A stretch of 64,000 bases of DNA from JALZOC01 sp038320555. GTDB lineage: Bacteria > Acidobacteriota > Vicinamibacteria > Vicinamibacterales > 2-12-FULL-66-21. The notes below the pieces were generated by a model, which saw nothing but the letters and a program-made list of their open reading frames with translations, did no database searches and was not told where the DNA came from. Positions 8,740 to 17,201 of this stretch are shown piece after piece (the first letter of the stretch is position 1; each line of letters opens with the position of its first letter). The stretch is from contig JBBQEJ010000005.1 of the NCBI GenBank assembly GCA_038320555.1, forward strand, positions 1-64,000, given 5' to 3'. The translations under genes were made by a program, and so were the position numbers.

Positions 8740-9587
8740 TGCGCGATCTCTGGCGGCGCGGTCTTTCCTGCGCCGTGTTGATCTTCTGCGGCGCCGCCGT
8801 CGTGCTGGCACTCGTCCCGCTCGCCTTCATTCTCTTTTACGTCGTGACCCAGGGCATCACGGCGCTCAACCTCGACTTCTTCCGCCATATGCCAGCGCCG
8901 GTCGGGGAATCGGGCGGCGGCATGGCAAACGCGATCATCGGTTCCCTCATCGTTACAGGGCTCGGCTCGCTGTTTGCCATTCCGGTCGGCGTGTTGAGCG
9001 GCCTCTACGCCGCCGAATACCGCGGTACGCGGTTCGCCTCGGCGACGCGCTTCGCTGCCGACACCTTGAACGGGGTGCCATCCATTGTCATCGGCGTGTT
9101 CGCGTACGGAGTGGCCGTGCTGCCGTTCAAGCACTTCTCCGCGCTCGCGGGCGGTCTCGCGCTCGGCATCATGATGATCCCGCTCATCATGCGGACGACG
9201 GAGGAGCTGCTGCTGCTCGTGCCGTCAACATTGCGGGAAGGCGCGCTCGCGCTCGGGGCTACGCGCGCCCGCGCCGTCTTCACGGTTGTCCTGCCAGCGG
9301 CGCTCCCTGGGATCATTACCGGGATTCTGCTCGCGCTCGCGCGCATCGCGGGGGAAACGGCGCCGCTCCTCTTCACGTCGCTCAACAACCGCTTCTGGTC
9401 GACCGACGTCACGCAACCGATCTCCACGCTGACGGTTCAGGTCTTCGCGTATGCCATCGCCCCGTACGAGGATTGGCATCGCCAGGCGTGGGCCGGCGCG
9501 CTTGTGCTCGTCACGATCGTGCTGCTCTGTTCGCTGCTGGCGCGGATTGCCACGGCGCGCATGGAGAAGATGCAGCGCGGCGCGTGA
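8739..9587 (+). CDS. pstA: Phosphate ABC transporter permease PstA
   Basis: This is the second inner-membrane permease of the Pst importer, 282 residues. It carries the coupling loop EGALALGATRARAVFTVVLP and the following ALARIAGETAPLLFT, both characteristic of PstA. Six predicted membrane spans surround it. It is translationally coupled to pstC by the TGATG overlap. It ends 36 bases before the end of a converging response-regulator gene, with a small hairpin between them. Confidence 0.95.
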   Translation: MRDLWRRGLSCAVLIFCGAAVVLALVPLAFILFYVVTQGITALNLDFFRHMPAPVGESGGGMANAIIGSLIVTGLGSLFAIPVGVLSGLYAAEYRGTRFASATRFAADTLNGVPSIVIGVFAYGVAVLPFKHFSALAGGLALGIMMIPLIMRTTEELLLLVPSTLREGALALGATRARAVFTVVLPAALPGIITGILLALARIAGETAPLLFTSLNNRFWSTDVTQPISTLTVQVFAYAIAPYEDWHRQAWAGALVLVTIVLLCSLLARIATARMEKMQRGA

Positions 9588-9591
9588 GAAC

Positions 9592-9620
9592 GAATCCCTC
9601 TAGTACTTAGAGAGTGATTC
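9592..9620. terminator. Hairpin between pstA and the PhoB-type gene
   Basis: GAATCCCTCT and AGAGAGTGATTC face each other around a short AGTACTT loop in the 36-base gap between two converging genes. It could stop transcription from both sides. There is no strong T-run, so this is only a candidate. Confidence 0.45.
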
Positions 9621-9623
9621 GCT

Positions 9624-10370
9624 CTACTCCACAAAGCGGTAGCCGAGTCCGACCACGGTCTCGATCTGGTGCGCGGCGACGCCAAGCTTTGCGCGGAGGC
9701 GGCCGACGTGCACGTCAACCGAACGCGTCTCGATGAACCGTTCGTATCCCCATACGCGCTCGAGTAGCCGATCACGCGACAACACGCGATTGCGGTTGTC
9801 GACCAGAAAGCGCAGCAGCTCGAATTCCCTCCGCGTCAGCCGGATGGGCTGTCCGTCCACCGCGACCGCGACCGCGTCGAAATCGGCTTTCAGATGCTTC
9901 CCCTGATACAGGGCCGGGGCCGGGGCGTGCGCATGCCGCCGCAGCAGGGCACGTACCCGCGCGGATAGCTCGCGGAGGCTGAAGGGCTTGGTGACGTAGT
10001 CGTCGGCGCCCATGTCGAGTCCTGCGACGCGATCCGACTCCGACGTGCGCGCCGTGAGCATGATGATCGGCACACCGGCGGTCTGGGGCCTCGCGCGCAG
10101 GATCCGGCATACCTCTCCACCGCTCAGCACGGGCAGGTTCAAATCCAGGATGATCAGATCGGGAGGGGCTTCGGTTGCGGCCCGAATCGCGGCGTCGCCG
10201 CTCGCGACCAGTTCCACCTGCGCGTCGCCGCTGCGTTCGAGCGTGTGCTTGACGAGCGTGGCGATGTCGTGCTCGTCCTCCACGACAAGTACGCGTGGCG
10301 CCCGACCGATTCCTGATCGATGCGTTCGCGCGGTCCCGACGGCATCTGCGTCATTCGGAATGAAGGCCAC
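9624..10370 (-). CDS. phoB: PhoB/OmpR-family response regulator
   Basis: This is a two-component DNA-binding regulator, about 248 residues. The receiver domain starts at RVLVVEDEHDIATLV and contains the phospho-acceptor Asp in IILDLNLPV, the Thr in LTARTSESD and the Lys in VTKPFSL. A winged-helix OmpR/PhoB effector follows (LTRREFELLRFL, RSVDVHVGRLRAKLG, ETVVGLGYRFVE). The start is uncertain: the frame is open far upstream, and I chose the GTG at 10370 because the resulting length suits the family. Convergent with pstA and inside a phosphate cluster, it is likely the local phosphate regulator. Its kinase may be the partial gene at position 1. PhoB rather than another OmpR-type regulator is inferred from context. 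Confidence 0.82.
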   Translation of the reverse strand: MAFIPNDADAVGTARTHRSGIGRAPRVLVVEDEHDIATLVKHTLERSGDAQVELVASGDAAIRAATEAPPDLIILDLNLPVLSGGEVCRILRARPQTAGVPIIMLTARTSESDRVAGLDMGADDYVTKPFSLRELSARVRALLRRHAHAPAPALYQGKHLKADFDAVAVAVDGQPIRLTRREFELLRFLVDNRNRVLSRDRLLERVWGYERFIETRSVDVHVGRLRAKLGVAAHQIETVVGLGYRFVE

Positions 10371-10841
10371 GACTCCGGACGAGCGTAGCAGCCGTCGATT
10401 TCCATGGTGTGACGCGGGCGTTAACTCTGGGTTACGAGTAGACGCTAGCCCGAACGACAGCTGCCTCAAGACCCAACAAGAGAAGGGGAGCAACCTGCCG
10501 GAAAGAAGTCCCAATTTCTTCTACAAGAGGCCAGGAGACAGGAGAGTCTGACGAACGTTTGGAGATTCACAACGAAGGAACGGAGACAACGACAACGAAC
10601 GAAGCGGGTCACGTTCTCCCTGCCGCGCGAGCGGGGCGCGACCGGCGCAGGATTCTTCCTTCGCTCGTCTCCGTTCTCTTCGTCTCCGTTTGCCTTTTAA
10701 ACCTGGCACGTGGACACTAAACGATGCCCGCGAGTTCCTGACGAGTGCCGGCATCGACGTTGACGCCGTGGCCCCGCACGTGGACGGCAAATTCGCGAGC
10801 GCATTCGTCCGCGCGCGGAAAGGGCACAGGTCTGAGAACCT
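10371..10841. other. 471-base gap: palindromic repeat and small gene remnant
   Basis: No full gene is seen here. Bases 10371-10560 carry the regulator's upstream region. It includes GTTAACTCTGG and GTTACGAGTAG around 10420-10441, an 11-base-spaced direct repeat that could be a weak Pho box. Bases 10563-10694 are an inverted repeat described separately. From about 10690 a short open frame runs to the arsC-like start. Confidence 0.5.
10563..10694. repeat. Inverted repeat built of CGAAGGAACGGAGAC words
   Basis: The left arm has ACGAAGGAACGGAGACAACGA and the right arm has TTCCTTCGCTCGTCTCCGTTCTCTTCGTCTCCGTTT (in segments), separated by a GC-rich loop of about 55 bases. The arms are imperfect complements. 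It resembles the element at 50374-50507 in its words and layout. Confidence 0.6.
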
Positions 10842-10845
10842 GTGA
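10690..10845 (+). other. Small unidentified frame ahead of the arsC-like gene
   Basis: An open frame encodes a chain that includes TWTLNDAREFLTSAGIDVDA followed by VAPHVDGKFASAFVRARKG. It ends TGA at 10843-10845 and overlaps the arsC-like GTG start (GTGA). The sequence looks protein-like and not random, but there is no good start codon; only a TTG at 10690 is available. It may be the remains of a longer gene. I do not recognise the family. Confidence 0.3.
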
Positions 10846-11245
10846 CGACCGTGCTTTTCGCGTGTGTGCACAATGTCGGCCGCTCGCAGATGGCGGCTGC
10901 CCTCTTCAACAAGCTGGCCGATCCGTCGAAGGCCCTGGCGATCTCGGCCGGCGCGCAGCCGGGCGAGCGGGTTCATCCCGAGGTGGTGGAGGCCATGCGG
11001 GAGGCCGGCATTGATCTGGCCGGGTCGTGCCGCAGAAACTGACTGAGGATCTTGCGCGGCAGGCGCAGGTGCTCGTGACGATGGGGTTCAGGGATGCGTG
11101 CCCGTTCGTGCCCGGCGCGCGCGTGGAGGACTGGCCGCTCCTCGGATCCGAAGGGACAACCGCTCGGGATCGTTCGTCAGATACGCGACGACATACGGGC
11201 CAAAGTCGAGGACCTGATCGCGCGGGAGTGGTTGAATCACTCTAA
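10842..11245 (+). pseudogene. arsC: ArsC/LMW-phosphatase-like arsenate reductase, frameshifted
   Basis: This would be a thioredoxin-coupled arsenate reductase of the low-molecular-weight phosphatase fold. The N-terminus from GTG 10842 has the active-site loop VLFACVHNVGRSQMAAAL (CX5R) and SAGAQPGERVHPE. The reading then shifts frame near 11018-11026, where the family continues as PQKLTEDLARQAQVLVTMG, then DACPFVPGARVEDWPL. It shifts back near 11135-11141 to DPKGQPLGIVRQIRDDIRA. The two shifts compensate each other (one apparent base lost, one gained). The residue after TMG is Phe, where many family members have Cys. A repeat element begins right after the gene. It could be a true pseudogene or two assembly errors. 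Confidence 0.75.
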
Positions 11246-11252
11246 TCACTCG

Positions 11253-11460
11253 AGTCTCTCGCGAGATTGCGGAGTATGTCGCGCGGAGGACGCTGAGCAC
11301 GCGGAGAAGCGCGGGGGCGACCGGGTCGCCAGCCCCATCGTCGCCCGCGCTGGCGACCCGGCCGCTTCCGCGCCCCTTTGCGTCCTCGGCGCGCTCTGCG
11401 CGACACACTCCGCGATCTCAGCGCGAGAGCCGGGCCACCGGGTTGTGAAACCAGTTCTAG
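11253..11460 (-). repeat. Dispersed palindromic element, copy 1
   Basis: Read on the minus strand this copy starts CTAGAACTGGTTTCA and ends CGCGAGAGACT, about 208 bases. It has internal blocks GAGTGTGTCGCGCAGAG and TGCTCAGCGTCCTCCGCGCG that match copy 2 at 48485-48679 almost base for base. Internally it is an imperfect palindrome. It carries no coding capacity, as in a MITE- or REP-like element. It abuts the broken arsC-like gene. Confidence 0.8.
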
Positions 11461-11467
11461 TGATTCT

Positions 11468-11740
11468 TCAAGGTGCCGGTGCCGTCACCCTCCATCCGCC
11501 CGCTTCCAGTTCCGATACGAGCCGCTCAACCGCGCCGAGCGCGCGCTCGACGCGATGCCAGTCGGTGTAGCGCACGCGGCTCACCACCGCCTGGTCCACT
11601 TCGACGCGAAGTTCCCATCCTCCAAGTGGTGCTTCACCCAGAATGAAACGGCGGCGGTGTCCCTCGTGGCTGAGCTCAGTCGTGTACATGATGGCGTTCC
11701 GTGCAGCGATGAAAAAGCGCTCCCCAATCTTGTACTTCAA
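11468..11740 (-). CDS. Conserved small protein of unknown function
   Basis: The protein has 90 residues, beginning MKYKIGERFFIAARNAIMYT and ending GGWRVTAPAP. It is soluble, with alternating basic and aromatic residues (TELSHEGHRRRFILGE, RYTDWHRVERALGAVERLV). The composition looks coding and the end is clean. I chose the TTG at 11740 because GGAGGGG lies 8 bases upstream of it; the frame is open further upstream, but there it runs antisense to glgC. It is the reverse neighbour of glgC. No motif gives a function. Confidence 0.55.
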   Translation of the reverse strand: MKYKIGERFFIAARNAIMYTTELSHEGHRRRFILGEAPLGGWELRVEVDQAVVSRVRYTDWHRVERALGAVERLVSELEAGGWRVTAPAP

Positions 11741-11945
11741 GCGGTGGCCCCTCCGTGTAAACACCGTGTAAATTGCTGGCGCGGAGGCGGAAGCAATGCG
11801 AAAGCAAAAGGGCTGCCCTGACACCCCACGACTACGGTCCCCTCGCATATATCGTTCCCGCTTTGCGCTCACATCGCCAAGTGTTTCAACGCAGTCGTTT
11901 ACGGCTATCAATGCCACGTTCGGCATCCGCGAATAAGATGAAGGC

Positions 11946-13202
11946 ATGAATGATGTGCTCGCACTCATCCTTGGGGGCGGACGAGGCACGCGGCTCTTTC
12001 CCCTCACGCGCATGCGGTCGAAACCGGCAGTGCCGCTTGGCGGCAAGTATCGCCTCATCGACATTCCCATCAGCAACTGCCTCCATGCGGGCCTGAAGCG
12101 CATCTTCGTCCTCACGCAGTTCAACTCCGCGTCGCTCAACCGGCACATCGCGCAGACGTACCGGCTCGACATGTTCTCGGACGGTTTCGTCGAAGTGCTC
12201 GCCGCGGAACAGACGCCGGAGAGTCTGGACTGGTTCCAGGGAACCGCCGACGCGGTCAGGCAGGCGGCGCGCCACTTCGCCGGGTACGACGCCGAGCACT
12301 ATCTCATCCTGGCAGGCGACCATCTGTATCGCATGGATTTCTGCGAAATGATCGACGCGCACATCGAAAGCGGGGCCGACATCACCATTGCGGCACAGCC
12401 CGTCAGTCCAGACGATGCGACCGAGATGGGGATTTTTCTGTTCGACGAGCGCGGGCAGATTGGCGGGTTCGAGGAGAAGCCGGCTCCGGCGCGGCTGGCC
12501 GAGATGGGCACCAGTATTCCGCGCGGCTCGGCTGCGGGAGGCGTGACGCCGGAAAAACCGTTCGTCGCGTCCATGGGGATTTACGTCTTCTCGCGCGACA
12601 TGCTGCTCGAAATCCTCCAGGAACCGGGCATCGACTTCGGCAAGGAGATCATCCCGAAGGCGCTCGGCCGCTACCAGGTCAATCCGTACATCTTCCGCGG
12701 GTACTGGGCGGACGTCGGCACGATCGACGCGTTCTATCATGCCAATATCCAGCTCACGCACCGCGGCGCGCCGTTCGACTTCTTCCATCCGCGGCGGCCG
12801 ATCTACACGCACCCGCGGTTTCTGCCGGGGACACGCGCGTACTCCTGCCACGTCGATACATCAATCGTGGCGGAGGGGTGTTATCTGGATCAATGCGAGA
12901 TCACTGATTCCATCGTGGGCATCCGGACGCACGTCGAGAACGGCGCCCGCATCACCCGATCGATTCTTCTTGGGGCGGATTATTACGAAGAGGAAGGGGC
13001 AGCCGGCGCCATTCCGCTCGGCATCGGCCGAAATGTCGTCCTGGACCGGGTCATCGTCGATAAGAACGCCCGCATCGCTGACGGAGTGCGGCTCGTCAAC
13101 GATGCGAGCCTCGATCACGCGGACGGCGAGGGCTATTGCATCCGCAACGGAATCATCATCGTGCCCAAGGGAGCCGAGGTGAAGGCGGGCGTCACGGTGT
13201 AG
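11946..13202 (+). CDS. glgC: Glucose-1-phosphate adenylyltransferase
   Basis: This enzyme makes ADP-glucose from ATP and glucose-1-phosphate, the committed step of bacterial glycogen synthesis. The 418-residue protein has the nucleotidyltransferase signature ILGGGRGTRLFPLTRMRSKP (about 7-26), then PLGGKYRLIDIPISNC, and the left-handed beta-helix C-terminus with FLPGTRAYSCHVDTSIVAEG and later hexapeptide turns. Other conserved parts are GTADAVRQA and FEEKPAP. It stands alone on the plus strand and no other glg genes are in the window. It converges with the HExxH gene downstream. Confidence 0.95.
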   Translation: MNDVLALILGGGRGTRLFPLTRMRSKPAVPLGGKYRLIDIPISNCLHAGLKRIFVLTQFNSASLNRHIAQTYRLDMFSDGFVEVLAAEQTPESLDWFQGTADAVRQAARHFAGYDAEHYLILAGDHLYRMDFCEMIDAHIESGADITIAAQPVSPDDATEMGIFLFDERGQIGGFEEKPAPARLAEMGTSIPRGSAAGGVTPEKPFVASMGIYVFSRDMLLEILQEPGIDFGKEIIPKALGRYQVNPYIFRGYWADVGTIDAFYHANIQLTHRGAPFDFFHPRRPIYTHPRFLPGTRAYSCHVDTSIVAEGCYLDQCEITDSIVGIRTHVENGARITRSILLGADYYEEEGAAGAIPLGIGRNVVLDRVIVDKNARIADGVRLVNDASLDHADGEGYCIRNGIIIVPKGAEVKAGVTV

Positions 13203-13205
13203 GTC

Positions 13206-13240
13206 CAATCACTGAAGTGGTTGGTGATTTTAGTGATTTC
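13206..13240. repeat. Inverted AATCACT word repeat between converging genes
   Basis: AATCACTGAAGTGG faces TTGGTGATTTTAGTGATTTCA in the 43-base gap between glgC and the converging HExxH gene. It is a candidate bidirectional terminator with a gap-specific word. Confidence 0.45.
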
Positions 13241-13245
13241 AGACG

Positions 13246-13794
13246 TCACCCGGCGAGCTCCGCCTTCACCTTGCGTCCGGCAGCCTGCGCGGCGACGGTG
13301 TCGTAGTGATGCGTGCCGGTACTGTGATGTCCGATCCGTTCGTACAACGCGATCAGACTGGCCTCGTCGCGGACGTCTGGGGATTCGGCCACTTCGAGAG
13401 CGTGCCGCAACTCGTGTCCGACGAGCGCGATGCTGTCGTTGGATCCGGCATGTCCACCCACCTGGATGCGCAGGTACCGATGGCCTTCGGGACCGGCCGC
13501 CAGCAGGAGCCGTCCGGCAATCGAGGCGGGCATCAGCCGTCCGCTTTCGATGTAGACGATCACGTCGCTCTTATCGAGCGCGAGCATTAGATGTGCAAAC
13601 GTCCCTGAGCGCCTCATCCCCTCGGCAAGGATTGCCGCCATAGTTGCGTCCACGGCACGTACGTGCCGCGTCGGGTCGCTCATGAACGCTTTCACCTGCG
13701 CAGCAGTCAGCGGCGCAATCGCGCTCGCCGGCGCCGCGTCGCGCGCGACGCCGATCGCCATCGCACAGACGAGAACAACAGGCAGAACTCTCAT
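13246..13794 (-). CDS. Small secreted protein with HExxH motif
   Basis: This is a predicted exported protein of 182 residues. The signal peptide MRVLPVVLVCAMAIGVARDA runs to about residue 25. The mature part has two features: VIVYIESGRLMPASIAGRLL and then GHELRHALEVAES, which contains HELRH, a zincin-type HExxH motif. No third zinc ligand is obvious, although later acidic (SPDVRDEASLIALYERIG) and His-rich (HHSTGTHHYD) segments exist. I chose ATG 13794 because GGAGGTC sits just upstream. It may be a small metallopeptidase; function is not established by the sequence. Confidence 0.72.
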   Translation of the reverse strand: MRVLPVVLVCAMAIGVARDAAPASAIAPLTAAQVKAFMSDPTRHVRAVDATMAAILAEGMRRSGTFAHLMLALDKSDVIVYIESGRLMPASIAGRLLLAAGPEGHRYLRIQVGGHAGSNDSIALVGHELRHALEVAESPDVRDEASLIALYERIGHHSTGTHHYDTVAAQAAGRKVKAELAG

Positions 13795-13964
13795 CGGGAC
13801 CTCCGTTGAAAACGGTGGCCCCTCATCCGGGGTCGTGCGGGCTGCCGGCCTCCACTCCGGCAACTCGGTGGGCTTAGACGGTGCTCGAGAGCAGGAGGTT
13901 TATTGTTGTGCGGTCGCGGGACGCGTGGGACAAATCAGGGACGAGCGGAGTGTCGAGACTCCTG

Positions 13965-14465
13965 TCACCCGATCTCCCGCAACATGCGCGCTGGAACGAA
14001 CCAGCGCAGTTGTCCGATCCCCTTGGGCGGGAAGACCTCGAACTCAATACAGCAGATCGCGCCTTTTTTGAATTCGAGCGGCGTTCGCGCGCCGACCAGA
14101 CGCGCCGCAAGCTCGCCGATGTTCGGCTCGTGCCCGACGAGCGCGATGCGCCCCTTGCGCATATGCTTGGCGAGTTCCTGAATCACCGCGGCGGGCGTGC
14201 CGGCTGGCGCCAGGGCATCGCTCACCGATACCGACGGCTTCGACTTCAAGGCTTCGGCGAACACGTCCGCCGTCTGCCGCGCGCGGACGAGCGGGCTCAC
14301 CACGATGTGATCGAATCCGATGTCGAGCGCGTCGAGTGCCTTGGCTTCCTTGCGGAGCCGGTTGATCCCGCGGTTCGTCAATGGCCGTTTGGAGTCGTCC
14401 GGATAGTCCTCGCCGCGTTCGGCGGCAACGCCGTGACGAATGAGGTACAGCTGCAGGGTGGCCAT
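13965..14465 (-). CDS. sixA: Phosphohistidine phosphatase SixA
   Basis: This is a histidine-phosphatase-superfamily protein of 166 residues, close to the usual SixA length. The catalytic RHG motif is in LYLIRHGVAAERGEDYPDDS (residues 7-26). PLTNRG follows, then the phosphate-pocket Arg in SPLVRARQTAD and the second catalytic His in IALVGHEPNIGELA. In E. coli SixA removes phosphate from phosphohistidine in phosphorelay proteins. The gene lies 3 bases downstream of the CHAD gene, so the two form an operon. The location beside ppx suggests a role in phosphate or polyphosphate control here. Confidence 0.92.
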   Translation of the reverse strand: MATLQLYLIRHGVAAERGEDYPDDSKRPLTNRGINRLRKEAKALDALDIGFDHIVVSPLVRARQTADVFAEALKSKPSVSVSDALAPAGTPAAVIQELAKHMRKGRIALVGHEPNIGELAARLVGARTPLEFKKGAICCIEFEVFPPKGIGQLRWFVPARMLREIG

Positions 14466-14468
14466 CGA

Positions 14469-15428
14469 TCAGCGATCGCTCGCCACGGTGCGCGGTTCGG
14501 CCTGCCGCGACAGCGTCATCTTGATTGCGCGCGTGCGCCGCGGCGCGTGCGCAAGCTGCGGCACGATGACCTTGCGGACCGCGAGCGCGGCCTCACGAAG
14601 CGCGGGCGCCGTGGAGACGTACCGTCCGTGCAGAAGCCGGCATCGATCCTCGATGTGCCGCGCGAGATCCTCGAGCGCCACGCGGGACGGCGCACGCTCG
14701 GATCGCGGTTGGGTCTGCACCTCCGCGACGTGCGTCTGCAGGACCTGGAGATCGTGCAGTTTGCCGAGCATGTCCTGCGCGCGCTTGATTGTGCGCACGT
14801 GCGGGGCAGCCTGCCTGAGGCCGCTGTCGGCAGCCAGCTCGAGGCCGTACCGGAGTTTCTTCGCGGCGATGCGCACCGCGTGCAGCCGCTCCGGCGCGTA
14901 CATGTGGCCGGCCTCGTCCATCGCGAGCGTGAGCCGGCGGGATCGCGACAGCAGACGCGCCCCCAACGCTTTCCGCCAGGGTTCAGCCTTCGCTTCGGTG
15001 AGCGCCGCGCCGACCGACGACAGCCGGCGATCGAGCTTGTCCACGTCGACACTCTCGAGCCGCTCGAGCATCAACTTGCGGCGGCTCTCGCGCTCTTTCA
15101 TGACGCGCGCGCGAACGTCTTCCACCGCGGTTCGGGACACTTGCGGCGAGCGCGCCAGCTCGTCGAGCAACCGCATCGTGACATCGAGTTCTCGGACCGT
15201 GCCGAGCGCGCGGGTCAGCCGCCTGATCTTCCGCCGGGCCTTGCCCGCCTTGCTGCCTTTGAGGCCGGTGGACAGCACCGGGACCGCTTCCCGAAGCCGT
15301 CGCGACGTGACCCGGGCCTGATGGACCCCGCGATCGTCGCCCGACACCGCCTGGGGCAGGTGGCGCTTCAGCGCCCGGGCGAGGCGCTGGAGTAGCAGAG
15401 TCGTGACACGGGGCGTTCGAGTGTTCAT
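14469..15428 (-). CDS. CHAD-domain protein (putative polyphosphate binding)
   Basis: This is an all-helical protein of 319 residues with the two CHAD repeats. The first has VHQARVTSRRLREAVPVL and the second LHAVRIAAKKLRYGLEL; these carry the conserved His and basic residues that bind polyphosphate. The chain is strongly basic and ends in RTRAIKMTLSRQAEPRT. I chose ATG 15428 (MNTRTPRV); the frame is open upstream but overlaps the divergent ppx start. It forms an operon with sixA and is divergent from ppx by 105 bases. CHAD proteins associate with polyphosphate granules, which fits this neighbourhood. Confidence 0.9.
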   Translation of the reverse strand: MNTRTPRVTTLLLQRLARALKRHLPQAVSGDDRGVHQARVTSRRLREAVPVLSTGLKGSKAGKARRKIRRLTRALGTVRELDVTMRLLDELARSPQVSRTAVEDVRARVMKERESRRKLMLERLESVDVDKLDRRLSSVGAALTEAKAEPWRKALGARLLSRSRRLTLAMDEAGHMYAPERLHAVRIAAKKLRYGLELAADSGLRQAAPHVRTIKRAQDMLGKLHDLQVLQTHVAEVQTQPRSERAPSRVALEDLARHIEDRCRLLHGRYVSTAPALREAALAVRKVIVPQLAHAPRRTRAIKMTLSRQAEPRTVASDR

Positions 15429-15533
15429 GGTAGGATGGCGACCGGCCGGACCTTTCCTTTGCGCTGAAGTGCGCAAGTATATATCGACCGTGTAACGTGC
15501 AAGACCCGGACCCGTTGAGCTGCCCTCCCCTGC

Positions 15534-17201
15534 ATGCGCATTGCCGCCATTGACATCGGCACCAATTCCATCCACATGATCGTGGTCAAGGTGCGACCGG
15601 ATCTGTCATTCGAGGTCATTGACCGCGAAAAAGACATGGTCCGGCTGGGGGCCGGCGGGCTCGACGGCCGCAACCTCACGGCTTCTGCCATGTCGGCGGG
15701 CCTGCAAACACTGGCAAAATTCAAGCGTCTGGCCGAATCCAACAAGGTCGACGAGATCGTCGCGGCGGCGACAAGTGCCACCCGGGAAGCAGAAAACGGC
15801 GGCGACTTCATTGCTGAGGTAGCCCGTCAAACCGGCATTCGAATCAAGGTCATCTCGGGCACGGAAGAGGCTCGGCTCATCCATCTGGCGGCCGGCTATG
15901 GCGTGGATGTGGGCGGCAGCACAGCCGCAGTAATAGACATCGGCGGGGGAAGCGTCGAAATCACCCTCGGAACCGCGACGCATCTGACACTCGGCAAGAG
16001 CTTCAAAACCGGGGTCATTCGTCTGACCGAGCACTTCGTCAAAACCGACCCGCTGTCGGCCCGTGACCAACGGCGGCTCGTCAAACACCTGAATCGCACG
16101 ATGGGCGGCCATCTCGAGCAAATCGAAACGAGCGGTTTCGATCGCGTCATCGGCACGTCCGGGACCATCCTGAGCCTCGGGGCACTCGCCTTGACCGACG
16201 ACGCCGGACCGCCCGAAGACCTGCGCAATCAGCGCGTGAGCGCCAAGTCGCTGCGCCGCCTCCGCAAGCAGCTCGTCGCCGCCGACATCGAAGAGCGTCT
16301 GCACATGCCGGGCCTCGATCCACGACGGGCCGATCTCAGCGTCGCGGGCTCGGTGCTCCTCGACACGATTCTTCGCGGCCTCGGTGCCGAGGACATCACG
16401 CTCTGCGATCTGGCACTCAGGGAAGGCCTCGTCCTCGATTACATCCACCGCAACAGCGCGCGCATCCGTAAGGTCGAGCGCTATCCCGACGTCCGCCGCC
16501 GCAGCGTCGTCGAGCTCGGCGAGCGTTGCGGATACTGGTCGGAACACGCACAACAGGTGGCGCGGCTCGCGCTGAGCGTCTTCGATCAGACACGCAGCGT
16601 GCACGGCCTCGCCGATCGCGAACGGGAGTGGCTCGAGTACGCCGCCCTTCTGCACGACGTCGGGGTGCACATCAGCTACGATCGCCATCACCGCCACTCG
16701 TACTATCTGATCAAGAATGGTGATCTGCGCGGCTTCGAACCGCGAGAGATCGAGGTGATCGCGCTCGTCACGCGATATCACCGTCAGGCGACCCCGAAAA
16801 AATCGCATGAGGGGTACGGTGATCTGAACAGCTCGCTGCGCGGGACCGTGCGGATGCTGTCAGCGATTGTCAGGCTTGCCGAGGGCCTCGATCGGAGCCA
16901 CGCCCAGGCGCTCGCCGGGATTGACCTCTTTCCTCGCGGCGACGACTACCTCGCCCGGCTTCGCGCGAATGGCGATGCGGAGCTGGAGTTGTGGGCCGCA
17001 CATCGTCACGTGGCGCCGCTCGAGCGGGAGCTCGACTTGCCGATTCGCTTCGACGTCTCCGGCGCCGAGTACAAGGAACACGCACCTAATGTTGAACAAC
17101 CTGACCACGCCCCACGAGTATCCCGGAAAGCTGTTCGTGGTCGAGGGAATCGACGGCTCCGGCAAGACGACCCAGCTGGCCCTGCTCGCGAAATGGCTTA
17201 G
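15534..17201 (+). CDS. ppx: Exopolyphosphatase / Ppx-GppA phosphatase with HD domain
   Basis: This enzyme hydrolyses polyphosphate and/or pppGpp. It has 555 residues. The sugar-kinase-like ATPase fold opens with AAIDIGTNSIHMIVVKV and contains SGTEEARLIHLAAGYG and VIDIGGGSVEITLG. A C-terminal HD-type domain follows with YAALLHDVGVHISYDRHHRH and IALVTRYHRQATP. That is the long Ppx architecture. The last 37 codons overlap the start of the next gene by 113 bases, an unusually long overlap, and this tail looks low-complexity and basic. A natural earlier stop may have been lost. Divergent from the CHAD-sixA pair. Confidence 0.9.
   Translation: MRIAAIDIGTNSIHMIVVKVRPDLSFEVIDREKDMVRLGAGGLDGRNLTASAMSAGLQTLAKFKRLAESNKVDEIVAAATSATREAENGGDFIAEVARQTGIRIKVISGTEEARLIHLAAGYGVDVGGSTAAVIDIGGGSVEITLGTATHLTLGKSFKTGVIRLTEHFVKTDPLSARDQRRLVKHLNRTMGGHLEQIETSGFDRVIGTSGTILSLGALALTDDAGPPEDLRNQRVSAKSLRRLRKQLVAADIEERLHMPGLDPRRADLSVAGSVLLDTILRGLGAEDITLCDLALREGLVLDYIHRNSARIRKVERYPDVRRRSVVELGERCGYWSEHAQQVARLALSVFDQTRSVHGLADREREWLEYAALLHDVGVHISYDRHHRHSYYLIKNGDLRGFEPREIEVIALVTRYHRQATPKKSHEGYGDLNSSLRGTVRMLSAIVRLAEGLDRSHAQALAGIDLFPRGDDYLARLRANGDAELELWAAHRHVAPLERELDLPIRFDVSGAEYKEHAPNVEQPDHAPRVSRKAVRGRGNRRLRQDDPAGPAREMA

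Noticed and set aside
11253..11460. Possible CRISPR or tRNA in the GC-rich palindromic region
   Set aside because: No regularly spaced identical repeats and no cloverleaf or CCA-type end; it is one imperfect palindrome shared with two other loci.
13881..15395. 504-codon plus-strand frame opposite sixA and the CHAD gene
   Set aside because: Antisense shadow; SixA and CHAD motifs on the minus strand are unambiguous.
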